A DNA stretch of 64,000 nt. Origin: Notamacropus eugenii. Lineage: Eukaryota; Chordata; Mammalia; Diprotodontia; Macropodidae. The stretch's first letter is position 1, and the number at the start of each line of letters is the position of its first letter. The notes beneath the pieces are model-generated. The model had not been told where the DNA came from, searched no databases, and saw only the letters and a program-made list of their open reading frames with translations. Both the position numbers and the translations under genes were made by a program. The stretch is from the NCBI RefSeq assembly GCF_028372415.1, contig NC_092879.1, positions 99,650,490 to 99,714,489 of the forward strand, written 5' to 3'. Below, in pieces: positions 11,401 to 22,456 of this stretch.

Positions 11401-14400
11401 ACGACAGGTACACTAATATGCACTGTTGATGGAGCTGTGAAATGGTCCAGCCATTCTGGAAGGAAATCTAGAATCATGCTAAGAAAATGAATCAGATCCC
11501 CCTTGCCAATTTCAGTGTGGTCAGTCAAAAAAACCCATATACATGAAATGTTTATAGCAGCACTTTTTGTGACATCAAAGAATTGAAAACATCAATTGGG
11601 GGATGTTATCAAGGTATTGGAATGTTGCTGCACTGTAAAGAAATGATGTGTGTCATAAATAGAAGGATGGAAGGAAAGCTGTCCATGAACTGATGCAGAG
11701 CCAAGAAGACGTTCTGCACAATGTCTACAACGTCAGCGTCTAGAACAATCACCAGAAGCCCTGCAGGCAAAAAAGTCAGAAAACGTGGACCATGTAGTAC
11801 ACATGTCCCGCCTCTGCAAAGGGCCGTGTGGGAGGGTCTGGGCTTTAGAGATCGGCTTGTTCTTTGTAAGTGAGGGCAGCAGAACTCAAAAAGCAGTAGG
11901 CAAAGCCAGCACAGAAATGCAGATGGAAAGAAAGAAATGGGCCTGTCTGGCATGCCTTGTCCTGAATCAAATCGTGCTTAGTTTTGCTGACCTGCTTTTC
12001 CTCCCTCTCTCTGTCTTATTTATTAGAAGGGATGGCTCCCAGCAGGGAAAGGGAGGGGAGAGTTTGGAGGTGAATGTGACTGGAAAAACAGAAGGCATCC
12101 ATAGAAACAAGACAGTGGGGAAATGAACTGAGTGTATGTACCGAGCCAAACCTCAAGGGGAGATGACTTGGTTTTCTGAACGTTCTTCAGGACATGAATG
12201 TGCTGTTTTAGGAAAATGACAGTCAGTGAAGCCTAGCAAGGGTTCCCTTTGACAAAGTTTACAGACTCTCCCCTGGATGTGCCACCTGGTGGGCAAAAAA
12301 GTGGAGTGATTCAACAGACCAAAGGGGAAAATGGGAGAATGTCAAGAGGCTGAGCTCATCCAGGGCCTGTTACGGGAAACAGTTAGAAGAAGACTAGGGT
12401 CTTTCTCCACCCTCTAAACTCAGTGATGTAAGCAAAGCCTCTTCCTTTTCTAGACTTTCCTAGAAATGTCCGTGTTGGAATTAAGAGGCAGCTGGGGATG
12501 CCACAGTGTACAGAAGATCAGGCCTGCAATCAGGAAGACCTGAGTTCAAATCTAATCTCAGACACTTCCTAGCTGTGTGACCCTGAACAAGTCATTTCAT
12601 CTCTGTCTCAGTTTTTTCAACTGTAAAATGGGGATAATGGTAACGCCAACCTTGTAGGATTGTTCCCAGGATCAAAGGAGATCATGTTTATTAAGTGCCT
12701 GGCTTATGATGGGTGCCACAGAAATGCCTGTTCTCTTCAATCTGCTGCCAGCATCCTCCCACCACAGCACTTTGAGACTCTAGCCTGACTCAATAGGTCA
12801 TTTTTCTTGCCTTTAAAAACATTTTTTATCAATATCTTTCGTTTTTATATCACCTACATTTCCTGAAGTATTCTCTCCCTTTTCTCTCCCAAAGAACCAT
12901 CCTCTTCCCTGGCCCCCAGCATGAACCAAGCAGTCACCAATGAATGTTAGTTAGGAGAGCAGCATAGATGAACCTTCTGATTGGCTGACTGCACTATAGT
13001 CAAAATTGAGGTGACATTATTTGGCCCTCCTCTTCTAAAACCCCCTTAACCACAGCCAAGATAGGGATTTGAGTCACGAGCCCAAGGCTCCCTGGCAGAG
13101 GGTATAGTCTGCCATGGCTTTGATTGAATAAACTTGAATTTGACTTAAGTGAGCAGTGGGTCAAGTTACAAAGGAAATTGAGTTTGGGATAAGTGGGTAA
13201 CAAGTGGTGAGGTACAAACTTAGACAATACAAGGGTGTTGATTTCCATTCACAATAGAACGATTATATAATATCATATATTGATGATAATAAGGCTTGCC
13301 TTAGCTTGGCTTTAGGCAAGTTTCTAGAATGTCTGGGAAAAGTGAAGTGGTGAAGGAGTTTGGATTTACCCATTAAAGCCTATGCCAATCCGACTAAGCC
13401 TTAAAAATAGAATTAAACTCAGTTTTCAATTTGACAATCCCCCTCCTCCTTTGATTCTTGGGAAGCCACACCTCCCGCGAATCACTTAGTCTGATTAAAA
13501 TGACAAAAAACAGTTAAGTATATCTGTTGATTCATAATAATTAGTAAAGTTGAAGCAGTGGTGTTACAGGAGCAAAAAATGCTGGGGGGAAAAAATTCAA
13601 CTGTGCAAAACAACTATGGATCTCCAGGAATTGGTTTTGAGATAACCCTGGTGCTAGAAAGCATGCAGTAATTGATACAAAACCAGAAGATAATCCTGAG
13701 GCCCGTGGTCTGGAGGGTGACTTTACCAATGCATAGTCAAGTCAGCAAGCATTCACATTCCCATCTTTTGTCATCTTGGCCAGTTTTTAGGGTTTGAGGT
13801 TGTTTCATATATGTGCTGTTAATTGGGCTGTTTAGTCCTTTAGCCTCTTTGCTCTTGGGGGATGACTTGGGGGTTTATATATTTCTGTTAAGTGTCTGTC
13901 TATCTTGGATACCAAACCCTTATCCCAGATACTCAGCACAAAGATTTTCTTCCCTTGATGCATTTTCATTTTTACAAAAAGCCTGACAGTTTTATGTAAT
14001 CAAAATGTTCTGTTTTGCTTTCTGTGATCATCTCTGTGCCTCATTTGCTTAAGAGAGAGGTTAAGATTGAATCCAAACTTCACAGAACAAATCCATCAAA
14101 GGGCTGCACTTGAAGACATAGAGGCCTTGTGGCCTCAAGGAGGCAGGTCTCCGGGTTAAGAATTCACGTGTTGCCCATAGCTGTGAAAGGTACTGACAGC
14201 CCTTTTTTCAGTTACCACCTCATGAGTCAGGATAACACAATTGATTCTTATACTGTAATAAAGGGTTTGGGGTAATGGAAAGTACCGTGGGTTTCCTTTT
14301 TGTCTTGTAGGTCCGACATATTCTGTGTGAAAAGCATGGCAGAATCATGGAGGCTATGGAAAAACTGAAGTCTGGAGTGAGATTCAATGAAGTTGCCTCT

Positions 14401-15067
14401 CAGTACAGTGAAGATAAAGCCCGGCAGGGGGTACCTATCTCTTACCAACTGGCACTGTGCCTCAGTCCTAATCCTAACCCTAACACTCAATCTTTTTCTC
14501 ATTCCTCCGGCTGCAGTATGCCAATGCACACATCATCCAGTGACAGAATATGTGTCTAGTTCAGGGCCTCAGCCAAAAAGAACTGGAAGTGGGCAGGGCC
14601 CCCTGCAGATATGGGCGGGAACCTCCGTGGATGTAACCATCCTCTTTGGGTTGTCCCCTCAAACATAATGCCCACTGAGGGGAAGGTGAAAACTGGCTTT
14701 AAAGATGCCAGTCTCCTCTCTCCGTCTGGAGCTTTGTTTGAATTGTGGCCACTCTCAGGGACCCACTGAGTGGATGCTGCTGCAGGGCTTAATCAGGAAC
14801 TTCCCCTTTGTCTTGTGACCCAAATCTTTGCAGAGCCTTTATGAAGGTCTCAGATTTTTCTTTGAGGAAGATAATTGTGTCCAATGGATCTCTTTTTCTT
14901 TTTTTCAGGGAGATTTGGGCTGGATGACAAGAGGGTCCATGGTAGGCCCATTCCAAGAAGCGGCCTTCGCCTTGCCTGTCAGTGGCCTGGACAAGCCCGT
15001 GTACACAGACCCCCCGGTGAAAACCAAATTTGGGTACCATATTATCATGGTGGAAGGGAGAAAATAA
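8375..15067 (+). CDS. PIN4: PIN4 (parvulin Par14), peptidyl-prolyl cis-trans isomerase
   Basis: Four coding exons, 8375-8417, 11221-11294, 14311-14430 and 14909-15067, join in frame to 131 residues, the length I recall for human Par14. Residues 1-35 are the basic, glycine-rich tail ([16 protein letters not shown]...) used in the family for DNA and pre-ribosome binding; Ser19, a known CK2 site in human, is present. Residues 36-131 form the parvulin domain: H42 in [11 protein letters not shown]74 in [20 protein letters not shown], and H123 in [13 protein letters not shown], so the catalytic-pocket residues are kept. The family isomerises peptidyl-proline bonds, acts in nucleus and nucleolus in pre-rRNA processing and chromatin, without Pin1's phospho-Ser/Thr requirement. 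All introns are GT-AG. ERCC6L converges on it from the right, as in human Xq13. No sign of decay. Confidence 0.96.
9120..9990 (+). mobile_element. Diverged LINE-1 fragment in PIN4 intron 1
   Basis: Contains L1 3'-region phrases in plus orientation, such as 'ctaatacaccattggtcaga', 'gtaagaagaatcatgaaatt' and 'ctagagttccatgaaaagta'. It is interrupted by a run of 19 G at 9689-9707. Edges are uncertain; 9350-9770 is the best-supported part. Nothing else is recognised in 8418-9120. Confidence 0.5.
9689..9707 (+). repeat. (G)19 homopolymer
   Basis: Nineteen consecutive G, preceded by 'gtattgct' and followed by TGAAGC. Such runs are prone to length change and sequencing error, and could fold into G-quadruplex structures. 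Confidence 0.9.
10465..10640 (+). mobile_element. Marsupial tRNA-headed SINE (degraded)
   Basis: Head 'gccggtaggtggtgcaggaa' and tail 'gtgaggatcaaatgagatta' ... 'gaaagtgctatgaaaatact' match the SINE type seen better at 15240 and 62535. The middle is shortened. It lies in PIN4 intron 1 in the sense orientation. Confidence 0.65.
11221..11294 (+). CDS. PIN4: PIN4 coding exon 2
   Basis: Starts after the acceptor tttggtaaag| and completes Gly15, then encodes [24 protein letters not shown] (residues 16-39), ending at the donor GTAAAG|GTGAGT. This is the end of the basic tail, just before the isomerase domain. The phase (1 at entry, 0 at exit) fits both neighbours. Confidence 0.93.
11380..11790 (+). 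mobile_element. LINE-1 3'-region fragment in PIN4 intron 2
   Basis: Plus-strand L1 3'-region phrases: 'actaatatgcactgttgatg', 'tatagcagcactttttgtga', 'catcaattgggggatgttat', 'catgaactgatgcagagcca'. Truncated at the 5' side. ORFs at 11609-12126 across it are not genes. Confidence 0.7.
12485..12740 (+). mobile_element. Marsupial tRNA-headed SINE
   Basis: Nearly full length: head 'gaggcagctggggatgccac', 'ggaagacctgagttcaaatc', 'agctgtgtgaccctgaacaa', 'aaaatggggataatggtaac' and a 'gatcaaaggagatcatgttt' tail. Sense orientation in PIN4 intron 2. Confidence 0.8.
12770..13720. other. PIN4 intron 2 sequence with no recognised element
   Basis: No gene, exon-like block or clear repeat was recognised. 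Small ORFs at 13000-13248 and 13541-13729 (- strand) have no family features or splice context. Confidence 0.5.
13720..14040 (-). mobile_element. LINE-1 fragment, antisense
   Basis: Reads as the reverse complement of an L1 3' part: 'cttggccagtttttagggtt', 'ggtttatatatttctgttaa', 'ataccaaacccttatcccag', then 'ttttatgtaatcaaaatgtt'. It lies in PIN4 intron 2. Confidence 0.55.
14060..14162. mobile_element. Palindromic hAT-like MITE fragment
   Basis: Half of a palindromic element also present at 32625 and 62325: 'gattgaatccaaacttcaca', 'gggctgcacttgaagacata', 'gaggccttgtggcctcaagg'. Ends 150 bp before PIN4 exon 3. The hAT assignment is an inference from terminal sequence type. Confidence 0.5.
14311..14430 (+). 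CDS. PIN4: PIN4 coding exon 3
   Basis: Encodes residues 40-79, [20 protein letters not shown] through EDKARQG, with catalytic-pocket H42 and D74. The acceptor cttgtag| is good. The donor is CAGGGG|GTACCT, which has GT but poor bases at +4 to +6; it is nevertheless required, because joining here gives the family's ...RQG|GDLGW. Reading through would add an unrelated tail to a stop near 14559. Confidence 0.92.
14909..15067 (+). CDS. PIN4: PIN4 coding exon 4 (C-terminal, stop TAA)
   Basis: Begins after a strong polypyrimidine acceptor ending tttttcag|. Encodes residues 80-131, [20 protein letters not shown] through [13 protein letters not shown], closing the parvulin fold with H123. Stop TAA at 15065-15067. 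A GATAAA variant lies just after the stop and the first plain AATAAA at 16038-16043; which one serves as polyadenylation signal cannot be told. Confidence 0.94.
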   Translation, partial: GDLGWMTRGSMVGPFQEAAFALPVSGLDKPVYTDPPVKTKFGYHIIMVEGRK

Positions 15068-15234
15068 ACTGCGATAAATGAGTTGATTTTTGTGATTTCT
15101 TTTCAAGATGCTGAACAGCCCATGTATTTTATTGACTCTGTTATCAGTGCTTGAAATCAGAATGGTTAAGACAGTATATCAAGAAGTTTCTTCAGGGACA
15201 CAAGTTCTTCTGTAATGCCTCAGGGCTATAGAGG

Positions 15235-15478
15235 TCACCAGGGGGTGCCATGGTGCATACAGCACTGGGTTTGGAGTCAGGAAGCCCTAAGTTCAAATGC
15301 AGCCTCGGTTCCCTACTAGCTGTATGACCCTGTGCAAGTCACTTAACCCTTGCATGCATCCGTTTTTTCAACTGCAAAATGGGGATAATAACAGCACCTA
15401 TCTCCCAGGGTTGTTATGAGGACTAATGAGATAACATTTATGTACCATGATAATAAGCTATCGAAATGTTTGTTCCCT
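15235..15478 (+). mobile_element. Marsupial tRNA-headed SINE
   Basis: Full-length type: 'gggggtgccatggtgcatac', 'tttggagtcaggaagcccta', 'aagtcacttaacccttgcat', 'aaaatggggataataacagc', 'gggttgttatgaggactaat'. Lies just 3' of PIN4, perhaps within its 3' UTR. 15480-16220 holds no recognised gene. Confidence 0.8.
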
Positions 15479-16224
15479 CTCCCCCATCTCCATGGTAGTA
15501 TAAAGGTGATCCCAGGTTCTTGAAGGCTGTGCACGTGGAACACGAGCTTTGCCTTGGAGATTCTCCTGGCCTGGAAAAGCCTTGGGGTAGGCCCTGTTTA
15601 ATAGATGTGCCTGCTTTCAGAAGAACAGCCTGCCTCAGACGCTCTGCTGTCCATTCCCAAGCCACGTCCCTTCTTTTTCCTGGTGTGCCCCCTCACTCTT
15701 GTCTTGCTCCATCTCCAGAACTCCCTCCTGTCTAACTCTTTTATGTGCTGTAGCTCCCACCTCCCTGCTTGTGACCTTCCCTCCCCCTAATATAGCTGAT
15801 CAGCTTGGATCCAGGAACTGCTCCCAAAGATCCCTCTGATCTGAGCGAGCAACCATGCCTCCAAGCTGAACTAGCGGCTCTGCCCTAGAATGGATTAACC
15901 CCAAGGCTTCTAGGTTTTTCTTGGAGTTAGTTTGGAGGTGTCCCAGCCTGCTCATGATGCTGCTCTTGTACTCTGCTCTTGTCTGTGCCTCCCACTACCT
16001 CAGATATCTCCAGCTGGAACATTTCCCTTAAACATGTAATAAAAGGTGCGTTAGGACTCACCTACAGAGCCTGCCACCTAAGGGCACAGAAGGCCACTAG
16101 GTAAATTCTTTTGCATCTCTTGTTCATTTATGACTTCCCATACATTTGCTACAAAGATTCCACCCGATACATACTCGAGGCCTTCCTCACTTTCTCCTGA
16201 TGTGGTGGGGCACTCTCACTTCAT

Positions 16225-17420
16225 ACCTGTTAAGTCAGTCAGCATCAATTCACCACCTACTGTGCGCCAGGCATTGTGCTAAGCACTGGGGACAAAGAAA
16301 GAAGACAGTCCCTACCCGCAAGGGGCCCCCAGGAGGAGTCAACATTGCAAACAGCTATGTACTAGTGAGTTAGACGAGATGAATTGGAGGCAATCAACAG
16401 GGAGAGGGCCCAGCCTGTGACTGGCAGAAATGAGAGCTCCAGGCTTGGGGGTGGCCAATGGAAATTGTGCAGGTGGGAAACGGAGCACAGAGAGCATGCA
16501 AAGAGAGGAAGGGGCTGGGTTTCAGAGGACTTGGAATGACGAATAAGATTTTATATTCAATCCTAGAGGTGATGGGAGTTGCTGGAATTTGTTAAATGTG
16601 GGGGGTAGTTTGACATCATTCAACCTGGGCTTTAGGAAGATGGACCCCAGCTATGGATTCATTGTTGGCCCACAACCCTGGCTGGATCTTCTGTCAGTGG
16701 CTCCCAACAGAATTCAGGTGCGCTCCTTTAACTGGTGGGCCTTCTCCTTGCCCACAAGTGGATTTTAGTGAGACAAGCACCAGATTTGGGGTCCGAGGAC
16801 CTTAGCTCTGCTACTTAACTACCTGTGTGACCTTAGGCAAGTCATTTAACCTTTATTTCCTCAGCTGCAAAATGAGGACACTGGACACGATGATCTCCAA
16901 GGGTCTTTGTAGTTTTAAACCTCGTGATGCTAACGAACTTGCCATGTAATGAGGAGTGGAGAGGTAAGACCCAAACAACATGGGTAACATATACAGTAGA
17001 ATGGGATGATCCAAAGGCTCTAGGAAAATGGGAGGAGGGAGTGATGTAGAAAGGCTTCAGATAGTAAGTGGTGTCTGAGCTGACCTGAAAAGAGAGGGAA
17101 AGATTTCATTACGCGGAGCTTCCTGATTTGGGGAGTGGGGGGATGCATAGATGCAAGGGAATATAAGGGGATTGGACAAGTTTAGATCAATTGTAGTATG
17201 TGAAGGGCGGTCATGAAGTAATGGTGGAAAGGTAAGTTGGGGCCAGCTTGTGGAAGGCTGGCATGTCAAGCTAAGGAGTTTATTCTTCAGGCACCAGGGA
17301 GCCTTGGGAGGGTTTGAGCAGCTTAGTGCTGTGCAAAAGATGAATTGGAGGGAGGGGTACACATTTGGAACGCATTCTAGTGATCTGGGCAAGGAGTGAT
17401 GACTGTCAGTGGAGATGAGG
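16225..17420 (+). repeat. Old long interspersed repeat ('catttattaag' family), interrupted
   Basis: Two blocks of the same family as 43838-44960 and 61920-64000: 16225-16660 (gcgccaggcattgtgctaag, 'tagacgagatgaattggagg') and about 16945-17420. L2-like and SINE-like sequence sits between them (see 16660-16935). The family name is not certain; the opening resembles L2/CR1-type repeats of other mammals. Confidence 0.5.
16660..16935 (+). repeat. L2-like then MIR-like insert
   Basis: 16660-16750 has an L2-like 'ctgtcagtggctcccaacag' piece. 16760-16935 is a MIR-like SINE with 'aactacctgtgtgaccttag', 'gcaagtcatttaacctttat' and 'caaaatgaggacactggaca'. Confidence 0.5.
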
Positions 17421-17734
17421 CGACGGAGAAAAGCAGATGTACTCTACCAAGTTTGCAGATAGATAGGTTCTGACACAATTTCTGTAGCATTAAGGTATCC
17501 TCTCAGCTCAGTCTTAGACCCAAGGATAAAGAGATGACCAGCTTAGCTTCTGGCCAGACTTTGTGGATGTTTTTCTAGGAGTCACTGCAACAGCATTGCA
17601 GCCTCAGGTCTTTACCCAAGGAAGGATTTGGAAGGCTGAAGCTACTGCTAGGCCCAGAAGCCCCAAACCTGAGAAAAGCACAGATTCCGCAGCACAATGG
17701 AGTGGCCCTATCTCCCTTTTCCCCTGGTGTCTGA

Positions 17735-17915
17735 GAAACATACTGGTGCTGTCACAGTACACAGAGCGTTGGGCCTGAAGTCAGCCTTGTTCAGTGCGGC
17801 CTCAGACACTTACTAGTTGTGTGACCCTGCAAGTCACTTCACTGCCTGCCTCAGTTTCCCCAACTGTAAAATAGGATTAATAATGGCACCTTCCCTACAT
17901 AGTGGGGAAGCCCCA
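17735..17915 (+). mobile_element. Marsupial tRNA-headed SINE, truncated
   Basis: 'ggtgctgtcacagtacacag', 'actagttgtgtgaccctgca', 'tgcctcagtttccccaactg', then a decayed tail. Confidence 0.7.
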
Positions 17916-17939
17916 GTAAACTGGTTCTCTGACTAGCTC

Positions 17940-18910
17940 ATCTCTGTCATTCAGTTCTAGACTACCTATGTGAAAACTCTTTCATCTCCATCCACTTCAG
18001 CCCCTTTCTATTCTTCCCTCCTCTTTCGTTGTGTCTTCTGAAATGGCCATTCTACTATTAACCAACTTCCCTTTGTCTCTGTCAACTTCCTGAACTTAAG
18101 GAAAGCTCCCCCCAGTCCCTGCCATCCAACCCTGCAAGACCCTCCATCCCATGCCACTCCTCCAGGACTTGATGACCCTGGACATCCTGGGCCACAAGTA
18201 GGCTGACTCCTTGCTGATCATTCCACTTCCAGGCCCTCCCTCTGCTGACTGGCCATCTATATCCGTGTGAAGTCGGCCATCATCAGCCCCTCAGCCATTC
18301 ACCTTTTCCTTAAGGTCAGCAATGGCTCTGTCTTCCTCTATACTCCCACACCTGCTCTTATAGCCGGGAAAGATAGCCCCTCCCCTCAAGTCCTCTGAGG
18401 CCTACCCTCGAGGTTCACCAACTCTCCCCGTCACCTAGAGATAGTAAATGCCCTTCCTCCAGGATGCAGCCATTCTTCTGACCACAACTTCCTATCATCC
18501 CCCTTCCCCTCTCCCAGTCTATCATTCCTGCCTCATTTTCCTCCCTTTGCAACCTTGACCATGTTCAACCCTCTGTTGTCCTCTACCCTCCAATCCCCAG
18601 CTCTAATGTTGCTCCCCTTCTTCACACACTCTATGATCCTGCCAAAATCATCCTCGTTGTTCCCTGATCTCACCATCCCATCTCCCACCTCTGTACCTTT
18701 GCTCAGGCTGTCACTCCTGCCTAGAGTGCCTTCCCTCAAGTGCTACCTTCTACAAGAAGTCTTTCCTGATCCCCCTAGTTTATTAGTGCTTGTTCACTCC
18801 TCAGATGAATATTATGCTTAATTACTTGCTTATGTGTTGGGGTAGAATGTACGTTCCTTGAAGACGGGAATATTTTTCATTTTTCGTCTTTGTACCTGTC
18901 TTTGCATGTA
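17940..18910 (+). repeat. L2/CR1-like LINE 3' end
   Basis: The right part reads like an L2-type 3' end: 'acctttgctcaggctgtcac', 'agaagtctttcctgatcccc', then 'gtacgttccttgaagacggg'. The left part (17940-18480) is C/T-rich and plausibly the same element's older body. The ORFs in it (18533-18821) are by-products. Confidence 0.55.
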
Positions 18911-18914
18911 TCAG

Positions 18915-19195
18915 GAGCCAGGTAGCATAGTGGCTAGGGCACTGGGCCAGGCATCAGGAAGGCATGAGTCCAAATCTGGTCTCACTTATTAGCTGTGTGA
19001 CTTGTATGTTAAAGAGATGGTGGGGGTCACTGTGACAGTCACTTCACCTCTGCCTCAGTTTCTTCCTCTGTAAAATGGAGATAATAGTAACACCCACCTC
19101 CCAGGACTGTTGCAAGGATCAGAGATAATCATAGCGTTTAGCACAGTGCCTAGCACGTAGTAGGTGCTATAGAATTGGTAAGTCCTATTAAGTAC
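18915..19195 (+). mobile_element. Marsupial tRNA-headed SINE with inserted bases
   Basis: 'gagccaggtagcatagtggc', 'tattagctgtgtgacttgta', an extra stretch with 'ggtgggggtcactgtgacag', then 'aaaatggagataatagtaac' and 'gcctagcacgtagtaggtgc'. Confidence 0.75.
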
Positions 19196-19783
19196 TTGTT
19201 GAGTCCAATAGAAATCATGAACTCAAGAGCACCAAATCCATCTAATTTTAACCATTTCACCCTGTCCACTTTCACGATAATAATCATATATTTTACATAT
19301 GTAGAGTGGAACTTTTTCCTAGGTACTGACCGAGGCTCCTTTATTTTCACAACATCCATGTGTGGCACTTTAAAGACGAGGAAGCCAGAGCTAAGCCTAA
19401 CAGTACAACGAACACAACAGCCAACCTCCTCCCAGGCCAATGAGGTACGGAAGCATCACGGATTTGTCAAAGGGACCAATGAACAGAAATGTAAGAAGGT
19501 GCTGTTGTCTACTAACCAAAGCCATGGTCTCTTTGAGGCCTCCCAAGGGACAAACTCACTGACTGCCAGCACATTACCTCACCACATTCTCCTCTGTTAA
19601 CCAAAGGTTGGGAATATAGAATCAGTGCTGCCCCTCCCCAGATCTCAGCCCCCACTTGCAGACAAGAGCTACCTCCAAAGCTCTTGACATTTTGATATCT
19701 GTGTAGGTTCTGGCCATTCCAGCAGAGCAGAACCCCTTGGGAAGGAAGAGCCCCATCACCATGGCCTTTCAAAGTTGGAAATG

Positions 19784-19840
19784 TAGGGGTGTGTGTGTAT
19801 ATATGTGTGTGAGTGTGTGTGTATATGTGTGTGTGTGTTT
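19784..19840 (+). repeat. (TG)n microsatellite, interrupted
   Basis: Runs of TG broken by TATA and AG steps. Intergenic between the PIN4 and ERCC6L 3' ends. 19195-19780 and 19840-20320 hold only old MIR-like scraps. Confidence 0.85.
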
Positions 19841-20324
19841 AATAGTTGCTCATGTCATCTTTGGTAACATACAGCCAACTTCAGACTCACAGTTGGAAGC
19901 GACCTCAGAGACCATTTATATAGTTCAAGATATGTGGAGAGATTAAGCATTTCCTAAGCCTCTACTGCATACCAAGCCAAGCTAGTCAATCCTACTCTCA
20001 TCCTTGGTGCTGCCGAGGAAGTGGTAAAGGCCGGGGGCAGCATAGGCCACACATCCTGCTCTCCTCTTCAGTTAGAGGCAGCATGTGGGAGATTGGAGAG
20101 TGAATGTCAGATCTCCAGTTCTGAACTCTACCTTGTATACACACTCATGGACAAACTGCTTCGTTTTTTGGAGCCTGTTTGCTCATCTGGGACATGGGAA
20201 CAACACTGATTTCACTACGTACCTCATCAGGCTCATGGGGAAAAGAAACACCACACAAGTGTGAATTGTTTCACCCATGCTTACAATCTAGGTCCGGGCA
20301 ATAGAATGGCCACGCCTATAGGGA

Positions 20325-20555
20325 CAGCTAGGTGGTGCTACAGTGCATAGAGTGGCGGGTCTGAAGACTGATTTTCCTGGCCTCAGACACTTCCTTGCTG
20401 TGTGACCCTGGGCGAGTCACTTCACCCTGCTGGCCTGCTTCCTCATCTGTAAAATGAACTGGAGAAGGAAATGGCAAAGCACTCCATTATCTTTGCTGAG
20501 AAAACCCCAAATTGGGTTATGAAGAATTGGACTCAACTGAAAGACAATAGGCCCT
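20325..20555 (+). mobile_element. Marsupial SINE, 'ggagaaggaaatggcaaa' tail type
   Basis: Complete order: 'gacagctaggtggtgctaca', 'cttgctgtgtgaccctgggc', 'tgaactggagaaggaaatgg', 'ttgctgagaaaaccccaaat', 'gaattggactcaactgaaag'. This second tail type differs from the 'gaggatcaaatgagat' type of other SINEs here. Confidence 0.85.
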
Positions 20556-20869
20556 AGAGTTGAAATGGACCTTAGAGGTCATCTTACCTAGCTCTCATTT
20601 TTGAGAGGCCACTGAGCATCAGAGAAGTTGTGTAATGTACCCAAAACCACATACCTAGGAAATGGCAGAGGTAGGCCTCTTACCTAGATTTTGATTCCAT
20701 GTGTGTTGACCAAGTTGGGAGGCCAAAAAGCTGGCACAAAAGCCATAAGGAGTGGACTGGAGCAATAGCAAAGGTCTGCAGCGGGCCATCCAGTTAGCTG
20801 CTGTCATATCTGACGGATGTTTTTCTTAAACCTGGTGTTTCCTAACATCCCACTCCCAAAAGACACATC

Positions 20870-21140
20870 TTCCCTTGCGTGATCGTCCTTCATTGCCGAA
20901 GACCATGCCATCAGAAAAATGATAACATGACTTGCACTTGACTTTGTTTTGAGTGAGGGAGGGCTGTGCTGGTCACCAGCCTCACTTCTCCTCCAGATCC
21001 ATCTGAATCCAGTGACCAGATATTCATCAGGATGACTGGAGATGACCCAGGATGAGGCAATTGGGGTTAAGTAACTTGCCCAAGGTCTCACAGCTAGTGA
21101 GTGTCAAGTGTCTGAGGTGAGATTTGAACTCAGCCTTCCC
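20870..21140 (-). mobile_element. Marsupial SINE of a third tail type, antisense
   Basis: Reverse complement of a tRNA-like head (gggttaagtaacttgcccaa, 'ctcacagctagtgagtgtca') joined to a body with 'gtcaccagcctcacttctcc' and 'gatcgtccttcattgccgaa'. The same body occurs in sense at 29228-29425, which supports a real family. Confidence 0.7.
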
Positions 21141-22019
21141 TTGTAAAATAGAGCTTGCACCCATTCCTCACTCTCACTCAAAGTGTTTCCTTCAGATGTT
21201 CTCTGGGTCTAAGACCAGTCATTTGGCAAGGAAAATGCCCTTAATAGGCTGCAAATGAGGAAGCAAGAAACACGTACCAAGGGGTTAGTGGCTGACTGGT
21301 CTGGTCCTAGAAGCCTCCCCTGCCTGGACAAAGGCCAAGAACCCCAGAGACGCAAGCCAAGAACCCCAGAGACGCAGGCCAAGTCAGTGGTGTTCTGGCT
21401 GCCCTCCTTCCACCACCAGCCGCCACCCCCACCCCCCTCCCTGGTCATTCTCCCTTTAACTCCCATCTTGCTACAGGACCAAATGCTGCTGAACTGTATC
21501 AGTAACTCATATAGGACCATAAATCAGCAAACATCAAAGTAAAAGTCTCAGGAGCTCCCCAAACCTGCACCCCTGCTGAGTTCAATAAATTCCACTGTTT
21601 TCAGAGGCTACCTCTATATGGGAGCAATGGCTGGTAACTGAAGGTAGTTTTGAGGAGTAAAGTTTGGAGTTGAGGGAAAGAGTGTAGAGGTCAGGATGGG
21701 TCTTAGTATAACCTGAAGATGTCTCTCTCCTCCCAAGGGGACAGGGACAAACAAGCACCCTGACATAGAGTTCTACATTCATACTCCAAATTGACATGTA
21801 TAGGGTGGATGATCTGAATATCAGGGACATATACTGATTAACAAGCTTAAAAATCTTGTTTTAAATATCCTGTTACTGAGGCAATGATTGAGCTAAAGGA
21901 TGATCAACTACCTTAGAATATTAATTGCAATTATATGCAAACGAAAGTGCTTACTTTTAGCCACACTCTAAAGCCAGCAGGAGAGGTAAGAACCTAAAAA
22001 TAACACGGAAAAATAGGGA

Positions 22020-22195
22020 CACAAGAAGTGGGGTAGTATGGTGGGCAGAGGGCCAGACTCAGGAGTCAAAACCCAGATTCAAATCCTGGCTGTGTGAACC
22101 TGGACAACTCGTGGAACCTCACTCGGCCTGTTAAATGAGGGGGATTGAATTCAACTGTGAGGTTCCTTCCAACTTTGATCCTAAAAGTGGCTCTT
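22020..22195 (+). repeat. MIR-like SINE
   Basis: 'gtagtatggtgggcagaggg', 'cccagattcaaatcctggct', 'gaggttccttccaactttga'. Decayed. 21140-22020 shows no gene; the ORFs at 21209-21542 overlap each other on opposite strands and look spurious. Confidence 0.6.
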
Positions 22196-22456
22196 GTGTT
22201 TGTGAAGTGTCAAGCTAGGTGTAAGGTCAAATGACTTTTCTGAGTGAAGGGGAACAACTGTATTAAGGTTGAGGTTTTTAGGTTTAACAGAAGTGTGTCA
22301 TGACTTTTCATGTTAGTGCTTTGATCCTCAAGTCAAAAATGAGTGAAGCACTAGCAGTGCCCATTCCCTTTTGAATGACAGCTTTTGTTCATGCACACTG
22401 ACCAATATCACCAGTTTCAAAGAGAACGTAACATTTAATTTGAATTAAATTCACTT

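Noticed and set aside
11609-12126. ORFs of 113-114 codons on both strands in PIN4 intron 2
   Set aside because: Left part is an L1 3' fragment, and the two frames overlap on opposite strands.
14828-14908. Upstream part of the ORF containing PIN4 exon 4
   Set aside because: Intronic sequence before a strong acceptor; the family protein is restored only by splicing at 14909.
19175-19600. 141-codon ORF on +, with a 96-codon ORF opposite
   Set aside because: Overlapping open frames on both strands in decayed repeat DNA; no conserved motif.
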